A stretch of DNA of 64,000 nucleotides from the NCBI GenBank assembly GCA_963522175.1, contig CAUQXC010000005.1:124001-188000 (forward strand), written 5' to 3'. The stretch's first letter is position 1, and every line of letters starts with the position of its first letter. The notes beneath the pieces were generated by a model, which saw only the letters and a program-made list of their open reading frames with translations, made no database searches and had not been told where the DNA came from. Position numbers and translations under genes: made by a program. The DNA comes from CAKAHY01 sp963522175. Lineage in GTDB: Bacteria; Bacillota; Clostridia; Lachnospirales; Lachnospiraceae. Shown piece after piece: positions 18,462 through 26,480 of the stretch.

Positions 18462-18570
18462 TCACTGCCTTTCTCCGATTTTATACTTTCAGTCTTTACA
18501 AACATTATACCATTTTTAATCTGTATTTCCAAATGTATAAAACACAATTTATTCACAAATATCTTTCAAT

Positions 18571-18604
18571 TTTTCAGTTTATTTTCAGTTAAGGCTGTTA
18601 TCAT
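18571..18604 (+). promoter_or_regulatory. Candidate OmpR-type binding repeats and promoter of the lipoprotein gene
   Basis: TTTTCAGTT at 18571 and again at 18582, an 11-bp period, with a weaker TTTCAATT at 18564; a TATCAT -10-like box follows at about 18599. One-turn direct repeats at the -35 position are typical of activation by OmpR-family regulators. Confidence 0.5.
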
Positions 18605-18666
18605 ACAGGCATAACAAAAACAAGCAAAAGATACAATATCTTTTAAGATAACAGGAGGTAAGTAAA

Positions 18667-20256
18667 ATGAAAAATAAAGCTGCTCAATATTTATTTATTA
18701 TAGGAGCTGTCGCAAGTATAGGCTTAAGCGCCTGCAATTCAACAGCCACAAATACAAAATCGGATACCAAAACTGCGATTGTCGAATCCGCAAAGGAAAA
18801 TGAGGCAAATACCGGCGACACCGCAAATGATACAAGCGAAAATGTAAGTATCCCTGAAGATGTTTCACTCGAAAACAGCGGTATCAAAAGTGATGATTAT
18901 GAAACCGATACCGATAACGCGGTAAGTATTACTCTTGCGGATAACGCTTCCGTCTCAAGCGGCGAAGGAGTAAGTATAAGCGATAATACCGTAACAATAT
19001 CAAAGGCGGGAACTTATATTTTAAACGGAAGCTTAAGTGACGGTAAGATTGAACTGTCCGTAGGTGAAAATGATGTTGTACGCCTGATACTTAACGGAGT
19101 AAACATAAATAACACCACCGACAGTGCAATAAAGATGAGTTCAGGTAAGAAGCTTATACTAACCTTGGCGGACGGCACGGAAAATACCGTGAGCGACGGT
19201 ACAAGTTATTCAGATACCGAGACTGCGGATGCTACAGTATACAGCGACGGAAGTATTACGTTAAATGGCAAAGGTACTCTTAATTTAAGTGCAAATTATG
19301 AAAACGGTTTAAAGGCAAAGGACAATATGATCATAGTGTCCGGAACCTTCAATATTAAATCTGCCGATAATGCGATTAAAGGAAATGACTTGGTAGTGAT
19401 CGCTGACGGTACTATCAAAATAAATGCCGGCGGTAAAGGAATTACATCGGAGGGAAGCATATATATTTATGACGGAAATATAGATATAGAAAACTCCGAA
19501 GAGGGGCTTGAGGGTCTCACGGTTGAGCTCTACGGCGGTACTGTAAATATGAATTCAACGGATGACGGTATAAACTCCCGTGTCAAAGCCGACAGTTCTT
19601 TAAGTGAAAGCGAAAAGGAAGCTTTTTCGGCACAGTATCAGGAAACAGCTTACTTTAAGCTAGACGGTGCGACAGTAACAATAAACGCCGAGGGCGACGG
19701 AATAGATTCAAACGGTGATGTGTTTATAGAAAGCGGCTATATCCTCGTAAACGGACCTAGCGGTAATGGCAACGGAACCTTCGACTACAACGGAAGCGCT
19801 TACATTACAGGCGGAACATACATAGGTATAGGAAACGGCGATATGAAACAAGGCTTTAATGAGAACTCTTCTCTTGCCTCGGTAGACATAGATTATGACA
19901 GCAATATAGCTGCAGGAACAAAGGTCACTGTAAGCGATACATCGGGCAAGGAGATTTTGAACTTTACCGCCCAAAAAGCCTTCTCAAATCTTTTAATTGC
20001 CGACTCCGGTATTAAGATAGGCGATACCATAACTGTAAAAGCGGGCGATAATACCCAAGAGATAACTGTTTCAAGCGACAGCGGAGTAAGTGCTTTCCCG
20101 AGTATGGGCGGCGGTATGCCTCCTCAGGGTGAATTCGGAGACGGCAACATGCCGACACCACCTGCAGGCGGCTTCGAAGGAGAAAACGGCGAGAGACCGG
20201 CTCCTCCGACAGGCGGTATGCGTCCTGAGGAAAATAGAGATACACAAAATGAATAG
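18667..20256 (+). CDS. DUF4353 carbohydrate-binding beta-helix lipoprotein
   Basis: 529 residues; AGGAGG precedes the ATG. Lipoprotein signal ending in LSAC (lipidated Cys23), then a Ser/Thr/Asp-rich spacer to about 85. The body is made of short repeating beta-strands with Asn/Asp/Gly turns (DGSITLNGKGTLNLSANYEN, DGNIDIENSEEGLEGLTVEL), the parallel beta-helix of the Cthe_2159 family, which binds acidic polysaccharide. The end is a Met/Pro/Gly tail (MGGGMPPQGEFGDGNMPTPP). It is divergent from the two-component system and ends in a strong terminator, so it is a single-gene regulon member. Ligand unknown. Confidence 0.82.
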   Translation: MKNKAAQYLFIIGAVASIGLSACNSTATNTKSDTKTAIVESAKENEANTGDTANDTSENVSIPEDVSLENSGIKSDDYETDTDNAVSITLADNASVSSGEGVSISDNTVTISKAGTYILNGSLSDGKIELSVGENDVVRLILNGVNINNTTDSAIKMSSGKKLILTLADGTENTVSDGTSYSDTETADATVYSDGSITLNGKGTLNLSANYENGLKAKDNMIIVSGTFNIKSADNAIKGNDLVVIADGTIKINAGGKGITSEGSIYIYDGNIDIENSEEGLEGLTVELYGGTVNMNSTDDGINSRVKADSSLSESEKEAFSAQYQETAYFKLDGATVTINAEGDGIDSNGDVFIESGYILVNGPSGNGNGTFDYNGSAYITGGTYIGIGNGDMKQGFNENSSLASVDIDYDSNIAAGTKVTVSDTSGKEILNFTAQKAFSNLLIADSGIKIGDTITVKAGDNTQEITVSSDSGVSAFPSMGGGMPPQGEFGDGNMPTPPAGGFEGENGERPAPPTGGMRPEENRDTQNE

Positions 20257-20272
20257 TATGTAATTAGATTAT

Positions 20273-20316
20273 GAGATGCCCGTACACGGGGTAATGTGGA
20301 CGGGCATCTCATTTTT
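20273..20316 (+). terminator. Terminator of the lipoprotein gene
   Basis: GAGATGCCCGT and ACGGGCATCTC pair perfectly (11 bp) around a 16-base loop, followed by ATTTTT. Confidence 0.85.
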
Positions 20317-20385
20317 AACTTTAATCTTGCACAGGCACTTTCAATGACAAATTCACTTGATATAATTATTACTGTTATTGACATA

Positions 20386-20496
20386 TTGACAGCTGAAATA
20401 TTTTGTTGTAAATTAATGTTAATAAGGTGTGGACCCTTTACTATTGCTGACTTATTATTTGTAAGTGGAAGCAAGATCCGGTGTTCACACCTTATT
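20386..20496 (+). ncRNA. Candidate small structured RNA next to the CRISPR relic
   Basis: TTGACA (20386), 17 bases, TAAATT (20409) predict a start near 20421, exactly where AATAAGGTGTG (20421-20431) begins; it pairs perfectly with CACACCTTATT (20486-20496). There is no ribosome site or frame of note. It carries no anti-repeat, so it is not a tracrRNA. Function unknown; the rest of 20317-20533 shows nothing else. Confidence 0.35.
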
Positions 20497-20533
20497 TGTA
20501 TTATTTCTGATAAGCAGAACGTTTGATTACTCA

Positions 20534-20690
20534 ATTTGACTACCATATGAAGCTACACTACTCTCAAACTGTCAAGGGCGGTTACCATATCTATGCTCAG
20601 TTTGACTACCATATGAAATTACACTACTCTCAAACAGACTGGATACTTTCAAACAAAGAAAGTTTGTTTGACTACCATATGAAATTACAC
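20534..20690 (-). CRISPR. Relic type II-like CRISPR array: three repeats, two spacers, no cas genes
   Basis: 36-bp repeat starting GTTTGAGAGTAGTG and ending GGTAGTCAAAC on the minus strand. Copies: 20534-20569 (three mismatches, the expected worn trailer repeat), 20600-20635 (consensus) and 20666-20690 (only 25 of 36 bases, cut after GAAATTACAC on the plus strand). Both spacers are exactly 30 bases (20570-20599, 20636-20665), as in type II-A/II-C systems. The leader-proximal side is missing at the cut. No cas gene or tracr anti-repeat is present in the window. Confidence 0.88.
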
Positions 20691-20747
20691 CCTTGTGTCA
20701 AGTATTGGATACATATTTTTTTCAAATTTCCAATCCATTTTCCACTT

Positions 20748-21776
20748 CTACTTTAACTTCAACACCGGATTTTTCAAGAGGTTATCGATAAGGTCAGTAT
20801 AAATCATCTGATCGACCACTTCCGTTATGCTTGTGATTCTTTGCCCTGCGTCTTTGGAAGACGCTCCGCAATGATAGATTCGCTGATGTTCGGTATTCCA
20901 GTCAATAATAATGTATCTGTCATGAAACTCTCCACCGGATTTTTGGAATGTTATCTTTCTAAACGGATATTCCCTATAGAACTCCTGATATTCAAGGGTA
21001 TGAAGTCCTTTCCCGATGTTATCGCTGAATATAATGACCTCTACCGATGAAGGGACATCTTTTAACAAGACCAAGGTTTTCACTCCGATGTAGTTATCGA
21101 CGATATAAATACCCTTTTTCGCTATGCTGTAAATATCCTTATAAGCAAGATTTGCTTCGATCGGTTGTCCGTTCAAGAGTAAAAATCCGTATTTGAGTTG
21201 TGGATTACTGAGGTCAAGAATCAGGTCAGACAGTTCGGATTTATGCACAACATTCCCTAAATTGTCTACTAAACCTGCCACCTTATCTTCCACATCTCTT
21301 AAATCTCGTCTTAAATCCTGCATTTCCACAACATTACTTGTGATTTGCATCGAAAGCTGCAAAAACTCTCTTTTCCCAATCAAGCCTTGATTTTCTACAA
21401 TGTAGTCTTTCATTTGCTTGAAAGTACGAACTAAAGCTCTACTTTGCCTTACTGCAAGGTCACCCTTTAATACAGTCATCAGCATATAGATTCCCTGTTC
21501 AGTAAAGGCATAAGGAAGGTATCTTGTACCACCCCAACTTGAGGTGAAAATTTTGCACCTCAAGTCATCCATTTCTTCTTCGGTGAGCCTGAACATAAAA
21601 TCTTCGCCTTCAAATTTCTCAATATTATTCTTGACCTGCCTGTTGAAATTTTTCGTTTCATATCCATAAATCTCTGCCAGTTCAAAATCAAGCATAACCT
21701 TTTGTCCCCTAATAATATAAATCTTTTTTACAAGGGATTCATGATTTACAATCATCATTTCATCTTTTTTATCCAT
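20748..21776 (-). CDS. ORF6N-domain protein with a PLD-like C-terminal domain
   Basis: 342 residues from ATG 21776, which has AGAGG eight bases ahead. The N-terminal ORF6N/antirepressor-type domain reads IYIIRGQKVMLDFELAEIYG and FTEQGIYMLMTVLKG. A coiled linker (about 115-165) leads to a C-terminal domain with GGEFHDRYIIID and GASSKDAG, resembling the HxK/D region of phospholipase-D-fold proteins. Such proteins are common in Firmicutes chromosomes and mobile elements as putative DNA-binding regulators; no function is proven. It lies between the CRISPR relic and the recombinases, so it could belong to either host or element. Confidence 0.75.
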   Translation of the reverse strand: MDKKDEMMIVNHESLVKKIYIIRGQKVMLDFELAEIYGYETKNFNRQVKNNIEKFEGEDFMFRLTEEEMDDLRCKIFTSSWGGTRYLPYAFTEQGIYMLMTVLKGDLAVRQSRALVRTFKQMKDYIVENQGLIGKREFLQLSMQITSNVVEMQDLRRDLRDVEDKVAGLVDNLGNVVHKSELSDLILDLSNPQLKYGFLLLNGQPIEANLAYKDIYSIAKKGIYIVDNYIGVKTLVLLKDVPSSVEVIIFSDNIGKGLHTLEYQEFYREYPFRKITFQKSGGEFHDRYIIIDWNTEHQRIYHCGASSKDAGQRITSITEVVDQMIYTDLIDNLLKNPVLKLK

Positions 21777-21931
21777 TTCTTTATCCTCTTTATTCAAATT
21801 TCCATTCCATTTCATAGACCCTATTATATCCAAATGTAATATAATTCATCATAATGCTTTTGAAAATTTTAAACTCTCTAAGAAGTATTCCTATCACCCC
21901 CTCATGTCAGGTGCTGAATGCATTTTTATTC

Positions 21932-23254
21932 TCAAATAATGTCTTTAACAACTTTAAATTTCTTTTCAATTTTTTTTGGAAAAACACAAGAAAAATCTTC
22001 TAAAATATACTTTCCATATATACCACTAATTATATTAAAAAATAATATGCATTCTTTTTCAGCCACAAATTTTAACCTGTCATTTTTTGTAAATGGTATT
22101 ATGAATATGAATATTTTATCTAATATCCTTAACTCAGCATAGCAATATGGAATTGCATATAAACCTATGTCTTTTCTTTTAAAAATATACAATTCCGGTT
22201 CAATTATCAGTCTATTAGAATTCCTTATTGCTACTTTAGGTAACTCAACATACTCGTTTCCATAACGAAGCCACTTTATAGTTTCATCAAAATATTGTAA
22301 AAATTCATTCCCAATAAGCCCCATTACACTTTTTACTAAAGTTTTATATATATGTTGAGGAATGTAATCTTTAACATAGTTAACTTCAAGATCTTTTACT
22401 TCACTTATATTTTTATTAGAAATTATAACTGGACCTTTAACCTTATTTTCCTTTACAAATTTTTTTACTACCTCAAATCGGCCCCAATCTATATCATAAT
22501 TCTCGTTTTCATAATCAAAGAATTTTGCAAATCTCCCATCAGTTAATTGAAATTTCGGCAAATTATTTTTGCCTTTAAGACCGTACTTTAATCTTTCCCA
22601 AATTAAATAATTGCATAAATCTTCTTCGGCATTTCTTGAGAAGTATTCATTGCATAAATCACATTCTTCATTTTGAAAAAATTTAATATTTCCCAAAGCT
22701 TCCGGTATAGCATGAGCAATGTCTTTAAAGGTCGCTCCATTTTTTATATCATTACCACAATAAATACACCTCCTATTTTCTTTAACTACTTCACCCATAA
22801 AAATTCTTCTATCTGGTATTATGTTTATCATTTCATAAGGTAGTTCATCCAAAAATTTTTTCGCTTTTTCTTTTTGGTCAATTACTTTTTTCATTTCTTT
22901 TACTATCTCACCCTCAGTATAATCATTATTATAATACAATAAGGATTGTTTTAAAGTATCATACTCTTCTTCAAGACAATCATTATACAAAAAAATATAA
23001 ATATACTCTGCGTTGGATAAATCTTTGAAAAATCTTTTTAAACGATTCATTTTTTTATATTTTGAATATTTTCGTTCCAGAAATTCCAAAACTTTCACCC
23101 TGTTTTTATGATCAATTTTTATTGGTTGTTGAGCGTGGTCTTTTTCAAAAATCAAATTAAATAAAATCCCATTTAAAAATTTCATACCTTCTAATCTCGA
23201 TGATAATTCAATTATTAAGCTTTCATTTTCTTTGATAAAAATTATCTTCAACAA
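21932..23254 (-). CDS. HNH-type endonuclease-like protein
   Basis: 440 residues, strongly AT-rich codons. In the middle it carries a zinc-knuckle HNH signature: RCIYCGNDI, then DIAHAIPEALGNIKFF, then ECDLCNEYFSRN (CxxC, His, Asn, CxxC). The flanking N- and C-terminal regions are not recognised. It starts 3 bases after the stop of the last recombinase and is thus in that operon, which is unusual cargo for an integration module. It could be a defence or homing-type nuclease; this is inference. Confidence 0.7.
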   Translation of the reverse strand: MLKIIFIKENESLIIELSSRLEGMKFLNGILFNLIFEKDHAQQPIKIDHKNRVKVLEFLERKYSKYKKMNRLKRFFKDLSNAEYIYIFLYNDCLEEEYDTLKQSLLYYNNDYTEGEIVKEMKKVIDQKEKAKKFLDELPYEMINIIPDRRIFMGEVVKENRRCIYCGNDIKNGATFKDIAHAIPEALGNIKFFQNEECDLCNEYFSRNAEEDLCNYLIWERLKYGLKGKNNLPKFQLTDGRFAKFFDYENENYDIDWGRFEVVKKFVKENKVKGPVIISNKNISEVKDLEVNYVKDYIPQHIYKTLVKSVMGLIGNEFLQYFDETIKWLRYGNEYVELPKVAIRNSNRLIIEPELYIFKRKDIGLYAIPYCYAELRILDKIFIFIIPFTKNDRLKFVAEKECILFFNIISGIYGKYILEDFSCVFPKKIEKKFKVVKDII

Positions 23255-23257
23255 ATC

Positions 23258-24796
23258 TTAATCCTCCATTTCATTTTCAAATTTCCAAACAATCTCCACC
23301 TTGTCTTTGTCATAAACATAGATTCTGTCTATCACTTCGTTGATCCAGTCTAAAACAAGTTCTCCTTTTGCTACTGCTTCTCTTAGCCTATCGACATTCA
23401 GATGATGTCTTGAAACTGTATTTTCTTGTATCTTGTCCTCTATGATCGATATTTCCTGCTCGACATTCTTCGCTCTTTGCGTCAGGAATTCCCGTTTTGA
23501 TAGGTATTCTTCTTTCTCCATTATACCTTGCTTATGCCTTTCATAACACTGTATTTTGGAAATTTGATTCTTTTGTTGTTCCGCTTCCAGCTTTTTCTTT
23601 CGCTCAAGCAGGCTCTCACAAATACTTTCTCTGACTCTATGCTCAATCATTCTCGTCTGTTCTTCCTCAAGAAAACGCTCGGCATAAAGCTGAATTTCCT
23701 TTGACACGATTTCTTCCAGTACCAAGGCTTGTATCTTTCCTTTCATACAGCCACAGTCGTTCGACTTGTACCGATATGGACAATAATATCCGTCGTTTTT
23801 GCCATAGTAAACAGTATAGCTCATCTTATGATGGCATTTCCCGCAATAGACTTTATCCTGAAGAATATGAAAATGCTTCCGTTCTCGGCTGATATGTTTC
23901 GCATTGCTACTTAATCTGTTTTGAACTTGCGAAAAGTCCTCTTTAGATATGATGGCTTCGTGCATATTTTCCCGTATAATCCAGTCCTCGCTATCCATCC
24001 ATTGTCGATGATCCGAGCCGACTTCATATACTTTGGTCTTTCCACCAACGATTGCTCCGGTATAAACTTGTTGGGTTAAGAGATATCGAACAATCTGTCC
24101 TGTCCAAATCCCAGTTCCTCTTTGCAGTCCTATGTGCTTACCAGGTGTTAAGACTTTTCTCTCATTAAAGTCTTTGGCAATCGCAAGCATACTTTCTCCG
24201 CTTAAATACCTTGTAAACACTTCTTTTACAATCGGTCTTACTTCTTCATCGACAATGAGCTGATGATTGTCTTTTTCGTCTTTTACATATCCATACGGTG
24301 CTTTTGATCCAAAGTAATAGCCTTTCTCTTGTCTTATTTTAACGGAGGAACGAATTTTCTGTGAAATGTCCTTGGAATAGTAGTCATAGACAAGATTCTT
24401 AAAAGGAATTTCCAAACTGCTGATTCCGTTTTCGTTGTTCTTACTGTCATAGTTATCATTCACAGAAATAAAACGAACTTGCATAAAGGGAAAGATCTGC
24501 TCAATATAGGCTCCGGATTCGATATAATCTCTGGCAAAGCGAGATAAGTCCTTTACAAGTATGGTCTTTACTTCATTTTTCTTGACAAGAGCAATCATCT
24601 TTTGAAATGCGGGGCGATTAAAGTTTGTTCCTGTATAACCGTCATCGATATGCTCCCTTATCTGAACGCCTGTAAATTCTTCCCTTGAGCAGATATAGTC
24701 TTTTAAGATTTCTCTTTGAGAAGTGATACTGTTGCTTTCATCTTGCTGATCGCCATCTTCCAGTGAAAGTCTTAGATAAAAATCTACGGTATTCAT
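23258..24796 (-). CDS. Large serine recombinase (third of triplet)
   Basis: 512 residues. N-terminal resolvase domain with catalytic Ser in VDFYLRLS, VKDLSRFARDYIESG; recombinase domain (YGYVKDEKDNHQLIVDEEV, ARYL-type repeat region) and zinc ribbon CGKCHHKMSYT with CPYRYKSNDCGC; C-terminal coiled coil (about 380-450). It integrates and excises DNA at short att sites. Starts 4 bases after the stop of the second recombinase. Such triplets are seen in some Tn1549-related elements, where all three may be required. Confidence 0.92.
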   Translation of the reverse strand: MNTVDFYLRLSLEDGDQQDESNSITSQREILKDYICSREEFTGVQIREHIDDGYTGTNFNRPAFQKMIALVKKNEVKTILVKDLSRFARDYIESGAYIEQIFPFMQVRFISVNDNYDSKNNENGISSLEIPFKNLVYDYYSKDISQKIRSSVKIRQEKGYYFGSKAPYGYVKDEKDNHQLIVDEEVRPIVKEVFTRYLSGESMLAIAKDFNERKVLTPGKHIGLQRGTGIWTGQIVRYLLTQQVYTGAIVGGKTKVYEVGSDHRQWMDSEDWIIRENMHEAIISKEDFSQVQNRLSSNAKHISRERKHFHILQDKVYCGKCHHKMSYTVYYGKNDGYYCPYRYKSNDCGCMKGKIQALVLEEIVSKEIQLYAERFLEEEQTRMIEHRVRESICESLLERKKKLEAEQQKNQISKIQCYERHKQGIMEKEEYLSKREFLTQRAKNVEQEISIIEDKIQENTVSRHHLNVDRLREAVAKGELVLDWINEVIDRIYVYDKDKVEIVWKFENEMED

Positions 24797-24800
24797 ATCA

Positions 24801-26480
24801 TCACCTTTTTACCTTTCTTCCGATTTTTTCGGTAATGACCGGTGTTTCTTCAAAGTTGAATTGGATTTCTACAGTATGGTCTTTTCCGATGAATATCTTA
24901 TCTATGATAGCCCTCACAAACTCTTTATCCCATTTATTCGTCTTGCCTTTAAAGAGAGCTTTCAAGTATTTGTGTTTTTCTCCGAGCCTTCGTTTTTCTT
25001 CTTCAAAGATAGCAACTTGCTTTTCTTTTAGGCATTCCAGTTCTTTTTTCTTCTGATGAAGATGTTCTTTTTCTCTTTCAAAATCTTCCTTTCTCCAATC
25101 TCCCAAGACATACTTTTCGTAATACTCACTTTGAAACCTGCTCAGTCCTGAAATTCTTCTGTCGATTTCTGTCAGTTCTTTTTCCTTTAGCAGCTCCGCC
25201 TCTCTTTTTTTATCTGCATAACCGTCTAAATATGCCTTATAGCTTTTCTTATTGTCGGAAAGAATGGTATCAAACGCAGTTTTTACGGTATTTTGGAGTG
25301 TCAAGTCTGTAATTGCTGTTCCACATTTTTCCGCTTTATATTCTCCAAATCGGTTACAGCTAAAATAAAATACTGTTCTTTTCCCTCTTAATTGTCGATA
25401 GACGCTCATTCTTTTTTGACAAAGTTTACAGTAAACCATTCCTCGAAAGATGGTATCGTCTTTAGCAGTCGCATTTTCCTTTCTGCTGTTTCTAATAGGT
25501 GCTGATTTTTCAGAAATCTTATCTTGCACCTTTTCAAAAGTATCCATCGAAATAATGGCTTCGTGGGCATTTTCTGTTACTGTCCAGTGTTCTTTGTCGA
25601 GCCTTTCTCTTGGCTTCCCTTCATAAAGATGTTTTTGATTTCTTCCCTGTATTAAAGTTCCAGTATAAGCTCGGTTTTTAAGCACCTGTAAAATGGTTGT
25701 CGGTTTCCATATCCGAATCGGTTCATCCCCATCAGATACGGCTTTCCCAAATTTCCGATAATCAGTTGCGATATACACTCTTTTTTCCAAAAGAAGTTTG
25801 GATATATCCAGTGTACTCAGTCCTTTCAGGTAGGCATCAAAGATTTCTTTGACGATGGGAGCAGTATTTTCATCCGGATATAAGCGTCTGATTCCATCTT
25901 CATCCTTTCGTGCCATATATCCATACGGAGCTGCTCCACAGATGAATCCGCCTTGTTTGATCCTCATCTGATGAGAGCTTGATACTTTCTTTGAAATATC
26001 CGTTGCATAGGTTTCATTGACAATATTTTTTAGAATGACTTCAAGTGATTTATTAGGATCGTCCATGTGGAAAGTATCTAAATTGTCATTGACTGCCACA
26101 AATCTCACCCCAAGAAACGGAAAGATCTTTTCAATGAAATTGCCAAGTTCAGTATAGTTTCTTCCAAATCTTGACAGGTCTTTTACAACAATGCAGTTGA
26201 CTTTTCCCATTCGTACTTCATCCATCAAGTTTTCAAAATCCGGTCGTTCAAAGTCAGTTCCCGTCTTTGCAATATCTTTATAGATCCCTGTTAAACTGAA
26301 ATCCTCACTTTTTTGAATAAAGCTCTCGCAAAGAGCAATTTGATTTTCAATGGAATCACTTGGTTTTTCTTTTTTATCTCTTGAGATTCTTGCATAGATT
26401 GCCGTTTGAAAGCTGTTTATACTTTCTTTGTTTAGCAGTTGTTCTTCCGACTTCATTCTTCTATTTGCCGTTCTTGCCAT
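24801..26480 (-). CDS. Large serine recombinase (second of triplet)
   Basis: 559 residues. Resolvase domain with AIYARISRD (catalytic Ser) and VKDLSRFGRNYTELG, recombinase domain (CGAAPYGYMARKDEDGIRR), zinc ribbon CKLCQKRMSVY with a later CNRFGEYKAEKCG, and a coiled-coil C-terminus rich in Glu and Lys. The start codon follows the first recombinase's stop codon without a gap, so translation is coupled. An N-terminal extension of about 25 residues precedes the catalytic domain. Confidence 0.92.
   Translation of the reverse strand: MARTANRRMKSEEQLLNKESINSFQTAIYARISRDKKEKPSDSIENQIALCESFIQKSEDFSLTGIYKDIAKTGTDFERPDFENLMDEVRMGKVNCIVVKDLSRFGRNYTELGNFIEKIFPFLGVRFVAVNDNLDTFHMDDPNKSLEVILKNIVNETYATDISKKVSSSHQMRIKQGGFICGAAPYGYMARKDEDGIRRLYPDENTAPIVKEIFDAYLKGLSTLDISKLLLEKRVYIATDYRKFGKAVSDGDEPIRIWKPTTILQVLKNRAYTGTLIQGRNQKHLYEGKPRERLDKEHWTVTENAHEAIISMDTFEKVQDKISEKSAPIRNSRKENATAKDDTIFRGMVYCKLCQKRMSVYRQLRGKRTVFYFSCNRFGEYKAEKCGTAITDLTLQNTVKTAFDTILSDNKKSYKAYLDGYADKKREAELLKEKELTEIDRRISGLSRFQSEYYEKYVLGDWRKEDFEREKEHLHQKKKELECLKEKQVAIFEEEKRRLGEKHKYLKALFKGKTNKWDKEFVRAIIDKIFIGKDHTVEIQFNFEETPVITEKIGRKVKR

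Noticed and set aside
20421..20530. tRNA-like or tracrRNA gene before the CRISPR relic
   Set aside because: A 5-bp stem with 7-base loop imitates an anticodon arm, but no T arm fits; no stretch complementary to the repeat exists for a tracrRNA.
20534..20690. Working CRISPR-Cas system
   Set aside because: Only two spacers, one damaged and one cut repeat, no leader and no cas genes in the window.
20691..20747. Firm left attachment site of the element
   Set aside because: Without the right junction no core or repeat can be compared; kept as a hypothesis only.
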